From Gaeumannomyces sp. JS-464 (lineage: Eukaryota > Ascomycota > Sordariomycetes > Magnaporthales > Magnaporthaceae), in NCBI GenBank assembly GCA_002197995.1, contig NGZR01000002.1:8370001-8434000 (forward strand): a stretch of 64,000 nucleotides of DNA, written 5' to 3'. The position numbers were made by a program, and so were the translations under genes. The notes below the pieces were generated by a model. That model saw only the letters and a program-made list of their open reading frames with translations. It made no database searches and was not told the origin of the DNA. Positions 33,732 through 45,179 of this stretch are shown here, piece by piece. Each line of letters begins with the position of its first letter. The stretch's first letter is position 1.

Positions 33732-36700
33732 TAACGTGGTTTATAAACGAATCGCGCATATAAACAAGTCGCGCATTTTCCAATGCGACGCGTATTTCCC
33801 ACTTTAAATTCCAATTTCTTAATAATTATAAATAAAATCGATATTTAAAACAGCTAAAATTGTTTTCGCTATGCAAATAATTTAATCCAATCGGGGATTA
33901 AATTTACGTAAAACAGTTAAAATTTACGATATTTTTAAATTTATAATGCGCGACCGGCGCGCTAATCGATTTGCTTAACGCGATAATATGTTTAAATTGC
34001 AAAAATTAGTAAAATTTAAAAAGAAAGCGGTTATTAAATATATATCGAGCTGGATTTCCGCGTATTTCCTCCCCGGCTTTTTAGTATTAAAAATATAACT
34101 AACCGATTGCTTACTAAACGTAACGCGAGCGCTGTTGGTAAAAACTAAATTGCGAATTTCGTAAAACGCCGCGCAAAGCTCGGTACGCGCTAAATTTAAA
34201 AGTACAATTATTAAAAGGCTAAATACGAAAATCCTAAGCTCGTTTTTGCTTAATTCGATTTTATACAAAATATTATAGTTAAATATAGAATTTTAAATAA
34301 CGATATTTATAATTTTAACGAAACCGGCTTTTTTAAAAGGATAATCGCCGCCGTTATAATTATTATAATATTAAAAAGCCGTAATAAAACAAAGCTAGTT
34401 TAGCTTAATAACCGGAAATAGGTTATAATTATTTAAAAGGTTAATTATTACAATTAAGCGATTTTTTTTATTATCGTTAAAAAGCAATACTATTTGGCTA
34501 ATTGGTATTTAAAAAACCGGCTTTTTACGCGATTAAATTATTTTAACGAATGTTAATAAGTAAATTACAAATAAGCTTAGCTAAAATGGATTTAGCATTT
34601 TAATAAGCATATTATATCGCGTATAAAAAACGCTTATCGTTTATTAATGTTAAACGGTTACGAAAGCTATTATTCGACTAATTTTAAACTTTATTATTAA
34701 AAATATAACATTATTACGTTTTATATACTTTTACATTTGTTTTATTTCTTTTAACCGTTTAATGTTAAATGTTTTAACTTGTTAAAAAAAGCGTACGGTT
34801 AATAAATTAAAAACTTAATAAAGTTATAACGTAGTTACCACCGAGTGGCGCAAACCACCGAGTGGCGCATTTATACCCGACTTTCGGTTAATTAACGCGC
34901 ATACTAACCTAATAACGCCAAAATCCATTTAAACTACTCGGAATTATATATATCGGACGTTTTTACTTTCTTTTAACAAATGCGCGCATTATGTTCGGTT
35001 TTGCCGCAAGTGTTATATCGCTAACGAATCGTCGTCGCCCTTTTTTCTTAACCATTATAATCGCGCATTTTTTACTATAACTACTTATTTAGCTCCTTTT
35101 GGTTTAAAGCATTTCGTACTTTTTCGATAATATATAACCCTTTTTACCGAACACGTGTTTTTTTGGCCTTTCGGCGTTTGCTTAATGCCTCGTTCGCTTT
35201 GCGTAGCGAAGCAATTTCGGCTTTAAAAAAGGTTACTTAATGCATTATCGAGCTCGTTCTTTTCGCAAGCTGGTTTACGGCTGCTAATATAAGTAACGGA
35301 AAACTGCTTTAGTAATTGGAAATCCGAGTTTTAATATATTTAAATTGCGAAGTTGCGCTTTTAGCTGTTTAAAGCGTTTTGGAAATCCAAAGTTCGGCGT
35401 CGTTTAAAAGCTTTTTCGAGGGAGTTAAAATTCGTAGCTTTACATTTAGCTTTTTTAAAACCGAATCCGGATCGAATAAAGCAAAGCTAGGCTTTTTAAA
35501 AGCCTTTTCGGATGTTTTTTTCGGTTATAAAAGCAAAAAAATGCCGTTTTAAACGCCGAAAAGAACTCGATTTTAATTACGTAATTAACGTATAACTTTA
35601 TTAGGTTTTCGATTTGTTAACCGTACGTTTTTTTTAACGGGCTAAAACATTTAACGTTAAGCGGTTAAAAAAAGTAAAACGAATGCGGAAATATGCAAAG
35701 CGTTATAATGTTATATTTTTGGCAATAAAGCTTAAAATTTATCGAATAGTGGCTTTTATACCCGTTTAATACTAACAAACGATAAAACCCTTTTATATAA
35801 GCTGTTATATGTTTATCAAAATGCCGAATTTATTTTAAGCCGAGCTTATTTGTAATTCATTTATTAAAACTCGTTAAAATAACCTAATCGCGTGGAAAGT
35901 CGGTTTTCGAATACCAATTGGCTAAATAGTACTACTTTTTAACAATAATAAAAAAAAAGATCGTTTAACCGTAATAATTAACCTTTTAAATAATTATAGC
36001 CCATTTTCGATTGCTAAATTAAACCAGCTTTGTTTTACCCGGCTTTTCGATATTATAATAATTATAACGGCGGCGATTATGCCTATAAAAAAGCCGGTTT
36101 CGTTAAAATTGTAAATATCGTTATTTAAAATGCCATATTTAGCGATAATGTTTCGTATAAAGTCGAATTAAGCAAAAACGAGCTTAGGATTTTCGCATTT
36201 GGCTTTTTAATAATCGTATTTTCGAATTTAACGCGTGCCGAGCTCCGGGCGGCGTTTAACAAACCTCGCGATTTAATTAATCCTAACGATGCCCGCGTCG
36301 CGTTTAACGAGCAATCGGTCGGTTATATTTTTAATACTAAAATGCCGGGGAGGAAATGCGCGAAAATTTAGCGTAAATATGTATTTAATAAACGCTTCCT
36401 TTTCGGATTCCGTTAATTTCCGTAAGTTAAACTTGCTATCGCATCGAGCAAATTTACCGGCGAGTTAATAACGTAACGTGGTTTCGAAAACGTTATAAAT
36501 TTTAACTGCTAAACGCACATTTAACTTTGGATTAGTTTAAATCGCTTATTTAGCGAAAGCAATTTTAGCTTCGCTAAATGTCGACGTTATTTATAGTTGT
36601 TAAAAAATTAAAGTTAAAAGTAAAAAACGCGAATCGCGATAAAAAACGCGCTATTCGGTGGTTTGCGCCACTCGGTGGTAAATTACGTTACGTTAATTAC

Positions 36701-37437
36701 GTAATTAAAATTAAGTTTTTTTAGCGTTTAAAGCGGCATTTTTTAATTTTATAACCGAAAAAAATATTTAAAAAAGCTTTTAAAAAGCTAGCTTTGCTTT
36801 TTTTAATCCGGATTTAATTTTAAAAAAGCTAAATTTAAAGCTACGAATTTTAACTTTCCCGAAAAAGCTTTTAAATAACGCCGAATTTTAAACTTTTAAA
36901 ACGTTTTAAATAGTTAAAAACGCAATTTCGCAATCCGAACATATTAAAACTCGAATTTTTAATTACTAAAACAACTTTTCGTTATTTATACTATTAATTA
37001 TAAACTAATTAACGAAAAAAGTTAAAGCAATTATATATTAGGTTAACCTTTTAAAAAAAAAGAATTTAAATTTTAAAAATCAAACGAATCGTTACGCAAA
37101 CGCCCAAACGTTAAAAAAACACGTGTTTAACTTAAAAGGTTATATATTATCGAAAAAGTACAAAATGCTTTAAATTAAAAAAAGTTAAATAAGTAATTAT
37201 AATAAAAAATGCGCGATTATAAAAGTTAAGAAAAAAGGGCGATGTAATATTTACGGTAAAACCGGACATAATGCGCGCATTTGTTAAACGGAATTAAAAA
37301 CGTTTAATATATATATAATTTCGAATAGTTTAAAAGGATTTTTGGCGTTATTAAGTTAATATGCGCGCTAATTAACCAAAGGTTAAATGTAAGTGCGCGA
37401 TTCGCTTATATGCGCGATTCGCTTATAAACCACGTTA
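33732..37437 (+). mobile_element. pogo copy D, itself hit by copy E
   Basis: TA-flanked (33732-33733, 37436-37437). Terminal units ataaacgaatcgcgca and ataaacaagtcgcgca at the left, and matching inverted units at the right. Net length about 1.84 kb after removing E. The transposase ATG is at 33988 (MFKLQKLVKFKKKAVI). The first catalytic Asp is Asn (AAC 34317-34319). Belongs to the same end type as copy K. Confidence 0.85.
34827..36690 (-). mobile_element. pogo copy E, nested in D
   Basis: TA-flanked (34827-34828, 36689-36690), inverted relative to its host. The low end carries accaccgagtggcgca twice, separated by one base; the high end carries the inverted counterpart (tgcgccactcggtggt). The transposase reads on the - strand from about 36440. 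Only short parts are open, such as LRKLTESEK-like near 36410. The first catalytic Asp is Asn. Inserted at the same TA of its host as copy G in F. Confidence 0.85.
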
Positions 37438-37496
37438 TAATATTTAAAAAGTTAATTATTACAATTAAACCGTTTTTTTATTATTATTAAAAATAA

Positions 37497-40400
37497 TAAC
37501 GTGGTTTATTACTAAATAAATTAAACTATTAAGTGGATTATTAACACGCGTTTACGGGTTAATTAAACTTTATTTACAAATATTTTTATAATAAATAATA
37601 GCAAATAAAAACGATAAAAGCAAAATTATTTTAGCTTTTTAAGCTATTAAATCGAATTCGACATTAAACGTTCGAAATGCCGTTAAAATTTACGCGGTTA
37701 ACTATTTTACTTTTACCCGGCGTAAAAGCGGCTAACTTGTTTAACGCGATCACGAGTTTAACTTTCGAAAATTAACGAAATTTAAAAAAAAAGCGCTTAT
37801 TAAATATATACTTAAGCTGGATTTTTACGCATTTTTTTCCCGGCTTTTTAATATTAAAAATATAGCTAACCGATTACTCGCCGAACGCGACGCGGGCATT
37901 GTTAAAACTAATTAGGTCGCGAAATTCGTTAAACGCCGCGCAAAGCTCGGCACGCGTTAAATTTGGAAATACGATTATTAAAAAGCTAAATGCGAAAATT
38001 TTAAGCTCGTTTTTGCGTAATTCGACTTTATACGGAATATTATCGCTAAATATAACATATAAAATAACGACATTTATAATTTCGACGAAACTGGCTTTTT
38101 TATAAGTATAATCGCCGCCGTTATAATTATTATAACGTTAAAAAGCCGTAGTAAAACAAAACTGGTTTAACTTAGCAATTAAAAATAAGTTATAATTATT
38201 TAAAAAGTTAATTATTATAATTAAACGGTTTTTTTTTCATTATCGTTAAAAAGCAATACCATTTAGCTAATTGGTATTCGAAAACCGACTTTTTACGCAA
38301 TTAAATTATTAAAATAAACGTTAACGGGTAAATTATAAACGAATTCCGTTTAAAATGGATTTAGCATTTTAATAAACATATTAAAACTCGTTTTACGGGA
38401 TTTTATCGTTTGTTAATATTAAACGGTTACGAAAGCTACTATTTAACGAATTTCGAGCTTTATTATTAAAAATATAATATTATTACGCTTTGCATATTTT
38501 TATATTTTTTTTACTTTTTTAACGGTTTAACGTTAAATGTTTTAGCTAGTTAAAAAAAACGTACAATTAATAAATCGAAAGTTTAGTAAAATTATAACGT
38601 GGTTTATAAGCGAGTGCCACATATAAGCGAATGTTACACTTATACCCGACTTTTGGTTAATCGACGCGTATATTAACCTAATAACGCTAAAAATCCTTTT
38701 AAATTACTCGGAATTGTATATATCGAACGTTTTTACTTTTTTTTAGCAAATGCGCGTATTATGTTCGGTTTTACCGCAAATGCCACATTATTAACAAGTC
38801 GTCGTCGCTTTTTTTTTAACTTTTATAATCGCGCATTTTTTGCTATAACTGCTTATTTAGCTTTTACTAGTTTAAAACATTTCGTATTTTTTCGATAATA
38901 TATAACCCTTTTTATTAAACACGTGTTTTTTAGCTTTTTAGCGTTTATTTAACACTTCGTTCGCTTTTCGTAGTTTAAAGCACTTTTCTTTTAAAAGGTT
39001 AACCCGATGCATAATTGCTTTAGCTTTTTTCGTTAATTAGTTTATAACCGTTAATATAAGTAATAAAAAGCTATTCGGTAATTAAAAATTCGAATTTTAC
39101 CATGTTTAAATTGCGAAATTGCGTTTTTAGCTATTTAAAGCGTTTTAAAAGTTTAAAGTTCGGCGTTATTTAAAAGCTTTTTCGAGGGAGTTAAAATTCG
39201 TAGCTTTACATCCAGCTTTTTTAAAACCGATTTCGAATTAAAAAAAGCAAAGCTAGCTTTTTAAAAGCTTTTTCAAATGTTTTTTTCAGTTATAAAGTTA
39301 AAAAATGCCGTTTTAAACGCTAAAAAAAACTTAACTTTAGTTATATAATTAACGTATAACCTTATTACATTTTCGATTTATTAACCGTACGCTTTTTTTA
39401 ACGGGCTAAAACATTTAACGTTAAACGGTTAAAAAAAGTAAAACGAATACGAAAGTATGCAAAGCGTAACGATATTATATTTTTAATAATAAAGTTCGAA
39501 ATTCGTCGAATAATAGCTTTTATACCCGTTTAACATTAATAAACGATAAAACCTTTTTTTACGGGTTATAATATATTTATCGAAATGCTAAATCTATTTT
39601 AAGCCGAGCTCGTTCGTAATTTACCCGTTAAAATTTGTTAAAATGATTTAATCGCGTGGAAAGTCGGTTTTCGAATACTAATTGGTTAAATAGTATTACT
39701 TTTTAATAATAATAAAAAAAATCGCTTAACCGTAATAGTTAACCTTTTAAATAATTATAACCCATTTCCGGTTATTAAGTTAAACTAATTTTGCTTTACC
39801 ACGGCTTTTAATATTGTAATAATTATAACGGCGGTAATTATACTTATAAGGAAGCCGGTTTCGTTAAAATTGTAAATATCGTTATTTATAATGCTATATT
39901 TAGCTATAATGTTTCGTATAAGGTTAAACTACGTAAAAACGAGCTTGGGATTTTCGCATTTGGCTTTTTAATAGTCGCACTTTTAAATTTAACGCGTACC
40001 GAGCTTTGCGCGGCGTTTAACGAAGTTCGCGATTTAGTTTTTACTAATAACGCTCGCGTCGCGTTTAATAAACAATCGGTTAATTATATTTTTAACACTA
40101 AAAAGCCGGGGAGGAAATGCTTACGAATTTAGTTTAAATATGTATTTAATAAACGCTTTTTTTTCGGATTTCGTTAATTTCCGTAATTTAAGCATAATGT
40201 CGCGTCGAGCAGGTTAACCGCGTTTTCGTTAAGCGAAAGTGGAAAAGTTAACTTCGTAAATTTAAGCGGCGTTTTATATATTTAATTATAGCTTTAATAC
40301 GATCGCTTAAAAGGTTAAAACAATTTTACCTTCGTCGTTTTAATTTGCCATTATTTATTATAAAAATATTCGTGGATAAAGTTGGATTAACGCGTGGACG

Positions 40401-41216
40401 CGTTAATTATAGCACTCGTTTATATGTGGCATTCGTTTATAAACCACGTTACGTTAATTACGTAATTAAAATTAAGTTTTTTTCGGCGTTTAAAACGGCA
40501 TTTTTTAACTTTATAACTAAAAAAAAGCATTTAAAATAACTTTTAAAAAGCTGGTTTTGCTTTTTTTAATTTAAATTCGGTTTTAAAAACGTTAAATGTA
40601 AAGTTACGAATTTTAACTTTTTTAAAAAAGCTTTTAAATAACGCCAAATTTTAAACTTTTAAAACGCTTTAAACAGTTAAAAACGTAATTTCGCAATTCG
40701 AATATATTAAAACTCGGATTTTTAATTATTAAAATAGTTTTTCGTTATTTATATTAACGGTTATAAACTAGTTTACGAAAAAGGCTAACGCAATTATACA
40801 TCGGGTTAATTTTTTAAAAAAAGAAAATTTTAAATTTTAAAAAGCGAACGAAGTATTAAACAAACGCCGAAAAGCTAAAAAAAAACTCGTGTTTAATAAT
40901 AAGGGTTACATATTATTGTAAAAGTACAAAATGTTTTAAATTAAAAAAAGCTAAATAAGTAGTTATAGCAAAAAATGCGCGATTATAAAAGTTAAAAAAA
41001 AGGCAACGACGATTTGTTAACGATATAACACTTGCGGCAAAACTAAATATAATACGCGCAATTGTTAAATAAAAGTAAAAACGTTTAATATATATAATTT
41101 CGAATAATTTAAATGGATTTTTAACGTTATTAAGTTAACATGCGCGTTAATTAACTAAAAATCGCGTATTAGTAATCCATTTAGTAATTTAATTCACTTG
41201 GTGGTAAACCACGTTA
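37497..41216 (+). mobile_element. pogo copy F, itself hit by copy G
   Basis: TA-flanked (37497-37498, 41215-41216). Net length about 1.86 kb without G. The left units are ttactaaataaatta and aactattaagtggatta-like; the right end has inverted counterparts. The leader acacgcgtttacggg is shared with copies B and O. The first catalytic Asp is kept (GAC 38084-38086). The part 37899-38105 is open (RSRNSLNAAQSSARVKFGN), a frame-shifted reading of the transposase DNA-binding region. Confidence 0.83.
38595..40450 (-). mobile_element. pogo copy G, nested in F
   Basis: TA-flanked (38595-38596, 40449-40450), 1.86 kb. Low-end units ataagcgagtgccaca and ataagcgaatgttaca. The transposase reads on - from an ATG at 40195-40193 (MLKLRKLTKSEKK). 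The first catalytic Asp is Asn. The C-terminal knuckle region is near 38760-38800 (reverse). Confidence 0.85.
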
Positions 41217-41225
41217 CCATTTAGC

Positions 41226-43090
41226 TAACGTGGTTTTTAAACGAGTTGGACACTTAAACGAGTTAAACATTTTTCGACGCGACGCGTCGCGTTAACTTCC
41301 CATTCGAATATATTAACATTTATACAATAAATTCGCTTTCGAAAAAATTTAAAGTAATTTTTACTATCGAAATAATAAAAGTTAACTCGAAATTTAGTAT
41401 GCGTATTGCAATAAAGCTTTATAATATTCCTATTTTTACATTAAGCGACCAACGCCGCGGTAAATTTGCTTAATACGATAATAAGCCCAACTTTTAAAAA
41501 TTAACGGAATCCGAAAAAAAAGCGCTTATTAAATATATACTTAAGCTAAATTCCCGCGCATTTCCTTCCCGGCCTTTTAGTGTTAAAAATATAGCTAATT
41601 AATTACTCGCTAAACGTTACGCGCGCGCCGTCGGTAAAAACTAGGTCGCGAACTTCGTTAAACGCCGCCCGGAGTTTAATACGCGCTAAATTCGAAAGTA
41701 CAATTATTAAAAAGCCAAATGCGAAAATCCCTAGCTCGTTTTTGCTTAATTCGATTTTATACGGAACATTATAGCCAAATATAGCATTTTAAATAACGAT
41801 ATTTATAACTTCGACGAAACCGGCTTTTTTATAGGTATAATCGCCGCCGTTATAGTTATTATAACATCGGAAAGCCGTGGTAAAGCAAAGCTAGTTTAGT
41901 TTAATAATTGGGAATAAGCTATAATTATTTAAAAAGTTAACTATTACGGTTAAGCGATCCCTTTTTTTATTATCGTTAAAAGGCAATACTATTTAGCCAA
42001 TTAGTATTCGAAAACCGACCTTTTACGCGATTAAGTTATTTTAACGAATGTTAACGGGTAAATTACGAACGAGCTCGGCTTAAAATGGATTTAACATTTC
42101 GATAAACATATAGCATTGCGTATAAAAGGCTTTTATCGTTTGTTAATGCTAAACGGGTATAAAAGCCATTATTCGACGAATTTTAAGCTTTATTACTAAA
42201 AATATAATATTATTACGTTTTGCATGCTTTTATATTCGTTTTACTTTTTTTAGCCGTTTAACGTTAAATGTTTTAACCCGTTAAAAAAAGCGTACGGTTA
42301 ATAAATCGAAAATGTAATAAGGTTATACGTTAATTACGTAATTAAGGTCGAGTTCCTTTCAGCGTTTAAACCGGCATTTTTTACCTTTATAACCGAAAAA
42401 AACATTCGAGGAAGCTTTCGATAGGTTAGTTTTGCTCTTTTCGATTCGGATTCGGTTTTGGAAAAGCTAAATGTAAAGTTACGAATTTTAACTTTTTTAA
42501 AAGAGCTTTTAAACAACGCCGAACTTTGGACTTTTAAAACGCTTTAAATAGTTAAAAATGTAATTTCGCAATTCGAACATATTAAAATTCGGATTTTTAA
42601 TTACCGAAATAATTTTCCGATACTTATATTAGCGGTTATAAATTAGTTTGCGAAAAGGACGAGTTTAATAATGCATTAAGTAGCTCTTTTTAAAGCTGAA
42701 ATTGCTTCGCTACGTAAAGCGAACAAGGTATTAAATAAACGCCGGAAGGCTAAAAAAACACGTGTTTAATAAAAAGGGTTACATATTATCGAAAAAATAC
42801 GAAATGCTTTAAATTAGGAAAAGCTAAATAAATAGTTATAGCAAAAAATGCGCGATTAAAAAGGTTAAAAAAAAAGGCGACGACGACTTGTTAGCAATGT
42901 AGCACGTGCGGTAAAACCGGATATAATGCGCGCATTTATTAGGAAAAAGTAAAAACGTCCGATATATATAATTCCGAATAGTTTAAATTAATTTTTAGCG
43001 TTATTAGATTAATATGCGCGTTAATTAACCGGAGGTTAAATTTAAATGTTCGATTCGCTTAAGTGTTTAACTCGCTTAAGAACTACGTTA
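41226..43090 (+). mobile_element. pogo copy H
   Basis: TA-flanked (41226-41227, 43089-43090), 1.86 kb and uninterrupted. The left units are ttaaacgagttggaca and ttaaacgagttaaaca, with inverted counterparts at the right end (gattcgcttaagtgttt...). The transposase region starts near 41490; the ATG is lost. The first catalytic Asp is kept (GAC 41813-41815, in NFDETGF). The C-terminal knuckle region is near 42900-42950. Its right TA was reused by copy I, which abuts it. Confidence 0.85.
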
Positions 43091-43708
43091 ACGTAGTTTA
43101 CCACCGAGTGGCGCATACCACCGAATAGCGCGTTTTCCATCGCGACTCGCGTTTTTCACTTTTAACTTTAATTTTTTAACAACCACAAATAGCGTCGACA
43201 TTTAGCGAAGTTAAAATTGTTTTTGCTATACGAGCAATCCAATTTAATTTAACGTTAAATGTTCGTTTGGCAGCTAAAATTTACGACGTTTTTAAAACCA
43301 CATTGCGTTGCCGACGCGTTAGCTAATGTGCTTAACGCGATAGCATACCTAATTACCGGAAATTAACGGAATCCGAAAAAAAGGCGCTTATTAAATACAT
43401 ATTTAAGCTGGATTTTCGCGCGTTCCCTCCCCGGCTTTTTAGTGTTAAAAATATGGCTAACCGATTGCTCGCCGAGCGCGACGCGGGCACCGTCGGGACC
43501 AACTGGGTCGCGAGGTTCGTTAAACGCCGCGCAAAGCTCGGCACGCGTTGGATTCGAAAGTACAACTATTAAAAAGCTAAATGCGAAAATCCCAAGCTCG
43601 TTTTTGCGTGGTTCAACCTTATGCGGAACATTATAGCCAAATATGGTATTTTAAATAACGATATTTATAACTTCGACGAAACCGGCTTCTTTATAAGCAT
43701 AATCGCCG

Positions 43709-44118
43709 TGTTACAATTAAAGGTTTGCTTTTAAAGTAAAGCACTTCGGGGGTGGGGAGGACAGTATCGCTAATTTGGTTAACAAGGGGAATACGCGACT
43801 TAAAAGGACAATTTAATTACTTGCCCCAGGGGATGCTTAAAAGCTAACTTAAGTTAACTAATGCCGAAGCCTTAGTTAAAGCTACCTAAAATAGTAGGAA
43901 ATCTATCCTTTATATACACGCTGTCTTTTGCCTTGTGCTAGGTTGGATTTGTAGCTTTATTACAAATTTATAAATCCCTTTTGGATTTATTGCTTTGTTA
44001 CAAATTTATAAATCCCTTTTGGTTTACGTAATTCCACGTAACCGGGGCGGGGCGAAAGCACCACTTCGAAGCCCCCTTTTGCTTTGCTGTTTTAGGGGCT
44101 TACATGCTGGTCGTAATA
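43709..44118 (-). repeat. 3' LTR of chromovirus copy 2
   Basis: 410 bp (tgttacaattaaaggtttgc to ctggtcgtaata on +). Two internal 38-bp units instead of the three in copy 1. Tattatacacg-like promoter sequence is at about 43910-43925 in reverse. Confidence 0.9.
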
Positions 44119-44232
44119 TTAGGTTTCCCCTTTTAGGCTAAGTCTTTTTGGCCACGTTTTATCGCCCCGCTTTTTGTTAATAGTAAGTACTTTCCTTTTT
44201 TACTATTTCCTATCCCTTTTTATTTTAACAAA

Positions 44233-44754
44233 ATGTCCGGTCGGGTGCGAAAACGTCCTTTTACGAAGAAAACCGTTAGCCGTAAAAAGCTTTTAGCGAT
44301 TGTTTTCCTTAACTACTACGAAATGCCTTCCTATTCGTACTGTTACGAGGTTTTAAAGCGTAAAAAGTGTAAAGCCTCCTTTTAAAATTCGTTTCGGTGC
44401 GTGGAATGTTTTCGGATTAACCGTTCGAAGTGCGACGTTTTAAAGCTTTTTCTTTTTAAGCTTCGGAATATCGTCGTTTAGCATTTTAAACTCGAAGCTA
44501 AGCTGGAAAAGGCGGAGGAAAAAGTCCTCCGTTTTCGGAAGCAAAAACGAATGTGGCTGGAAAAGATAATGCGCGCGGTGCGCCGCGGTATTAACTCGGT
44601 GGAGGAATTGGAACGTATCGAGCGGGAAAAGGCCGACTAGGCGGCTCGCTAGGCTGCCTCGCTTTTCGAGCCTTTTGTAGCTTTTTCCGTTTTTTCCGAC
44701 TGGCAAATGCCCGGGGTTAATCCTAACTTGGACCTGTTTGCCCTTTTTAACTAG
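44233..44754 (+). pseudogene. antisense accessory ORF of chromovirus copy 2
   Basis: A 174-codon frame (ATG 44233, TAG 44752-44754) on the strand opposite to gag-pol, with four internal TAA/TAG stops but no frameshift. The N-terminal part is basic (MSGRVRKRPFTKKTVSRKK). A middle part has five Cys in a C-x6-C / C-V-E-C-x7-C-like spacing (YCYEVLKRKKC, then RCVECFRINRSKC), as in a zinc-binding motif. A coiled-coil-like Glu/Lys/Arg-rich stretch follows (LEKAEEKVLRFRKQKRMWL), then an acidic-aromatic tail. Such ORFs occur, from memory, at the 3' end of many fungal gypsy elements; their function is not known. Survival of the frame in a heavily mutated copy suggests it was a real gene at insertion. 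Confidence 0.7.
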
Positions 44755-44789
44755 GGTAAGTTATAACTTTTTCCAACAACTTTTTTAAG

Positions 44790-44908
44790 TTTTATGGCGC
44801 ACTGGGCGTGGCTTTGGTCTTTTTGCCGAGGTTTCGGGTTCGAATCCCGGCACGACCGTAAAGGTCGACGAGTTTTCGGGCTTGCCCCGGAGCTCGTCGA
44901 ACTTCCAC

Positions 44909-44936
<28 letters not shown>
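44790..44936 (+). other. tRNA-like segment and 28-T run
   Basis: Downstream of the accessory ORF on its own strand. 44793-44861 has an A-box-like tggcgcactgggcg and a perfect T-arm/B box ggttcgaatcc (stem cgggttcgaatcccg), followed by cacgacc as a 3' acceptor half. The 5' acceptor half is not a good complement (gttttat), so a functional tRNA is unlikely. It is followed by about 45 bp and a 28-T run (44909-44936), which would stop RNA polymerase III. Layout recalls a tRNA-derived SINE, but it is shared with copy 1. Confidence 0.5.
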
Positions 44937-44939
<3 letters not shown>

Positions 44940-44999
44940 AATCGTTCGGTGCAAACTCCTTTGCTTTATTTGGTTTTAATAAATATATTTTTCTTTTAA

Positions 45000-45130
45000 C
45001 CTAGTGGTATAGTGGTAACACTTTTTACCTTTTGGCCGGAGGTTTTAGGTTCGATTTTTAGCTGGGCTAGGGTTTTTCCTGCTACGACCGTTTATACGCA
45101 CGGGGTACGGCCGGCGTGTGTATAAACGGC
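45000..45130 (+). other. second tRNA-like segment and hairpin
   Basis: 45000-45072: cctagtggtatagtggtaac (A-box-like) and ggttcgatttttagctggg (B-box-like T arm and acceptor half ctgggct, which pairs with an altered agcctag-like 5' half). Then a hairpin with 14-base arms (45088-45101 and 45116-45129, one G-T pair) and a 14-base loop. The hairpin sits between this tRNA-like stretch and the end of the chromodomain frame on the opposite strand. Copy 1 has a hairpin at the same place with different sequence. Confidence 0.5.
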
Positions 45131-45179
45131 TGCGGTAAGCGGCCCGCCTTTTTACCTTTGCTAACCTTCGTTTAGGATT

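Noticed and set aside
44440..44706. - strand frame of 88 codons in chromovirus copy 2 (and its relative at 30690-30875)
   Set aside because: It is the antisense of the accessory ORF, which has the better motif content and a full-length frame.
44793..44861. A genuine tRNA gene
   Set aside because: The T arm is perfect, but the 5' acceptor half does not pair well with the 3' half and I could not fold a standard anticodon arm. Kept only as tRNA-like.
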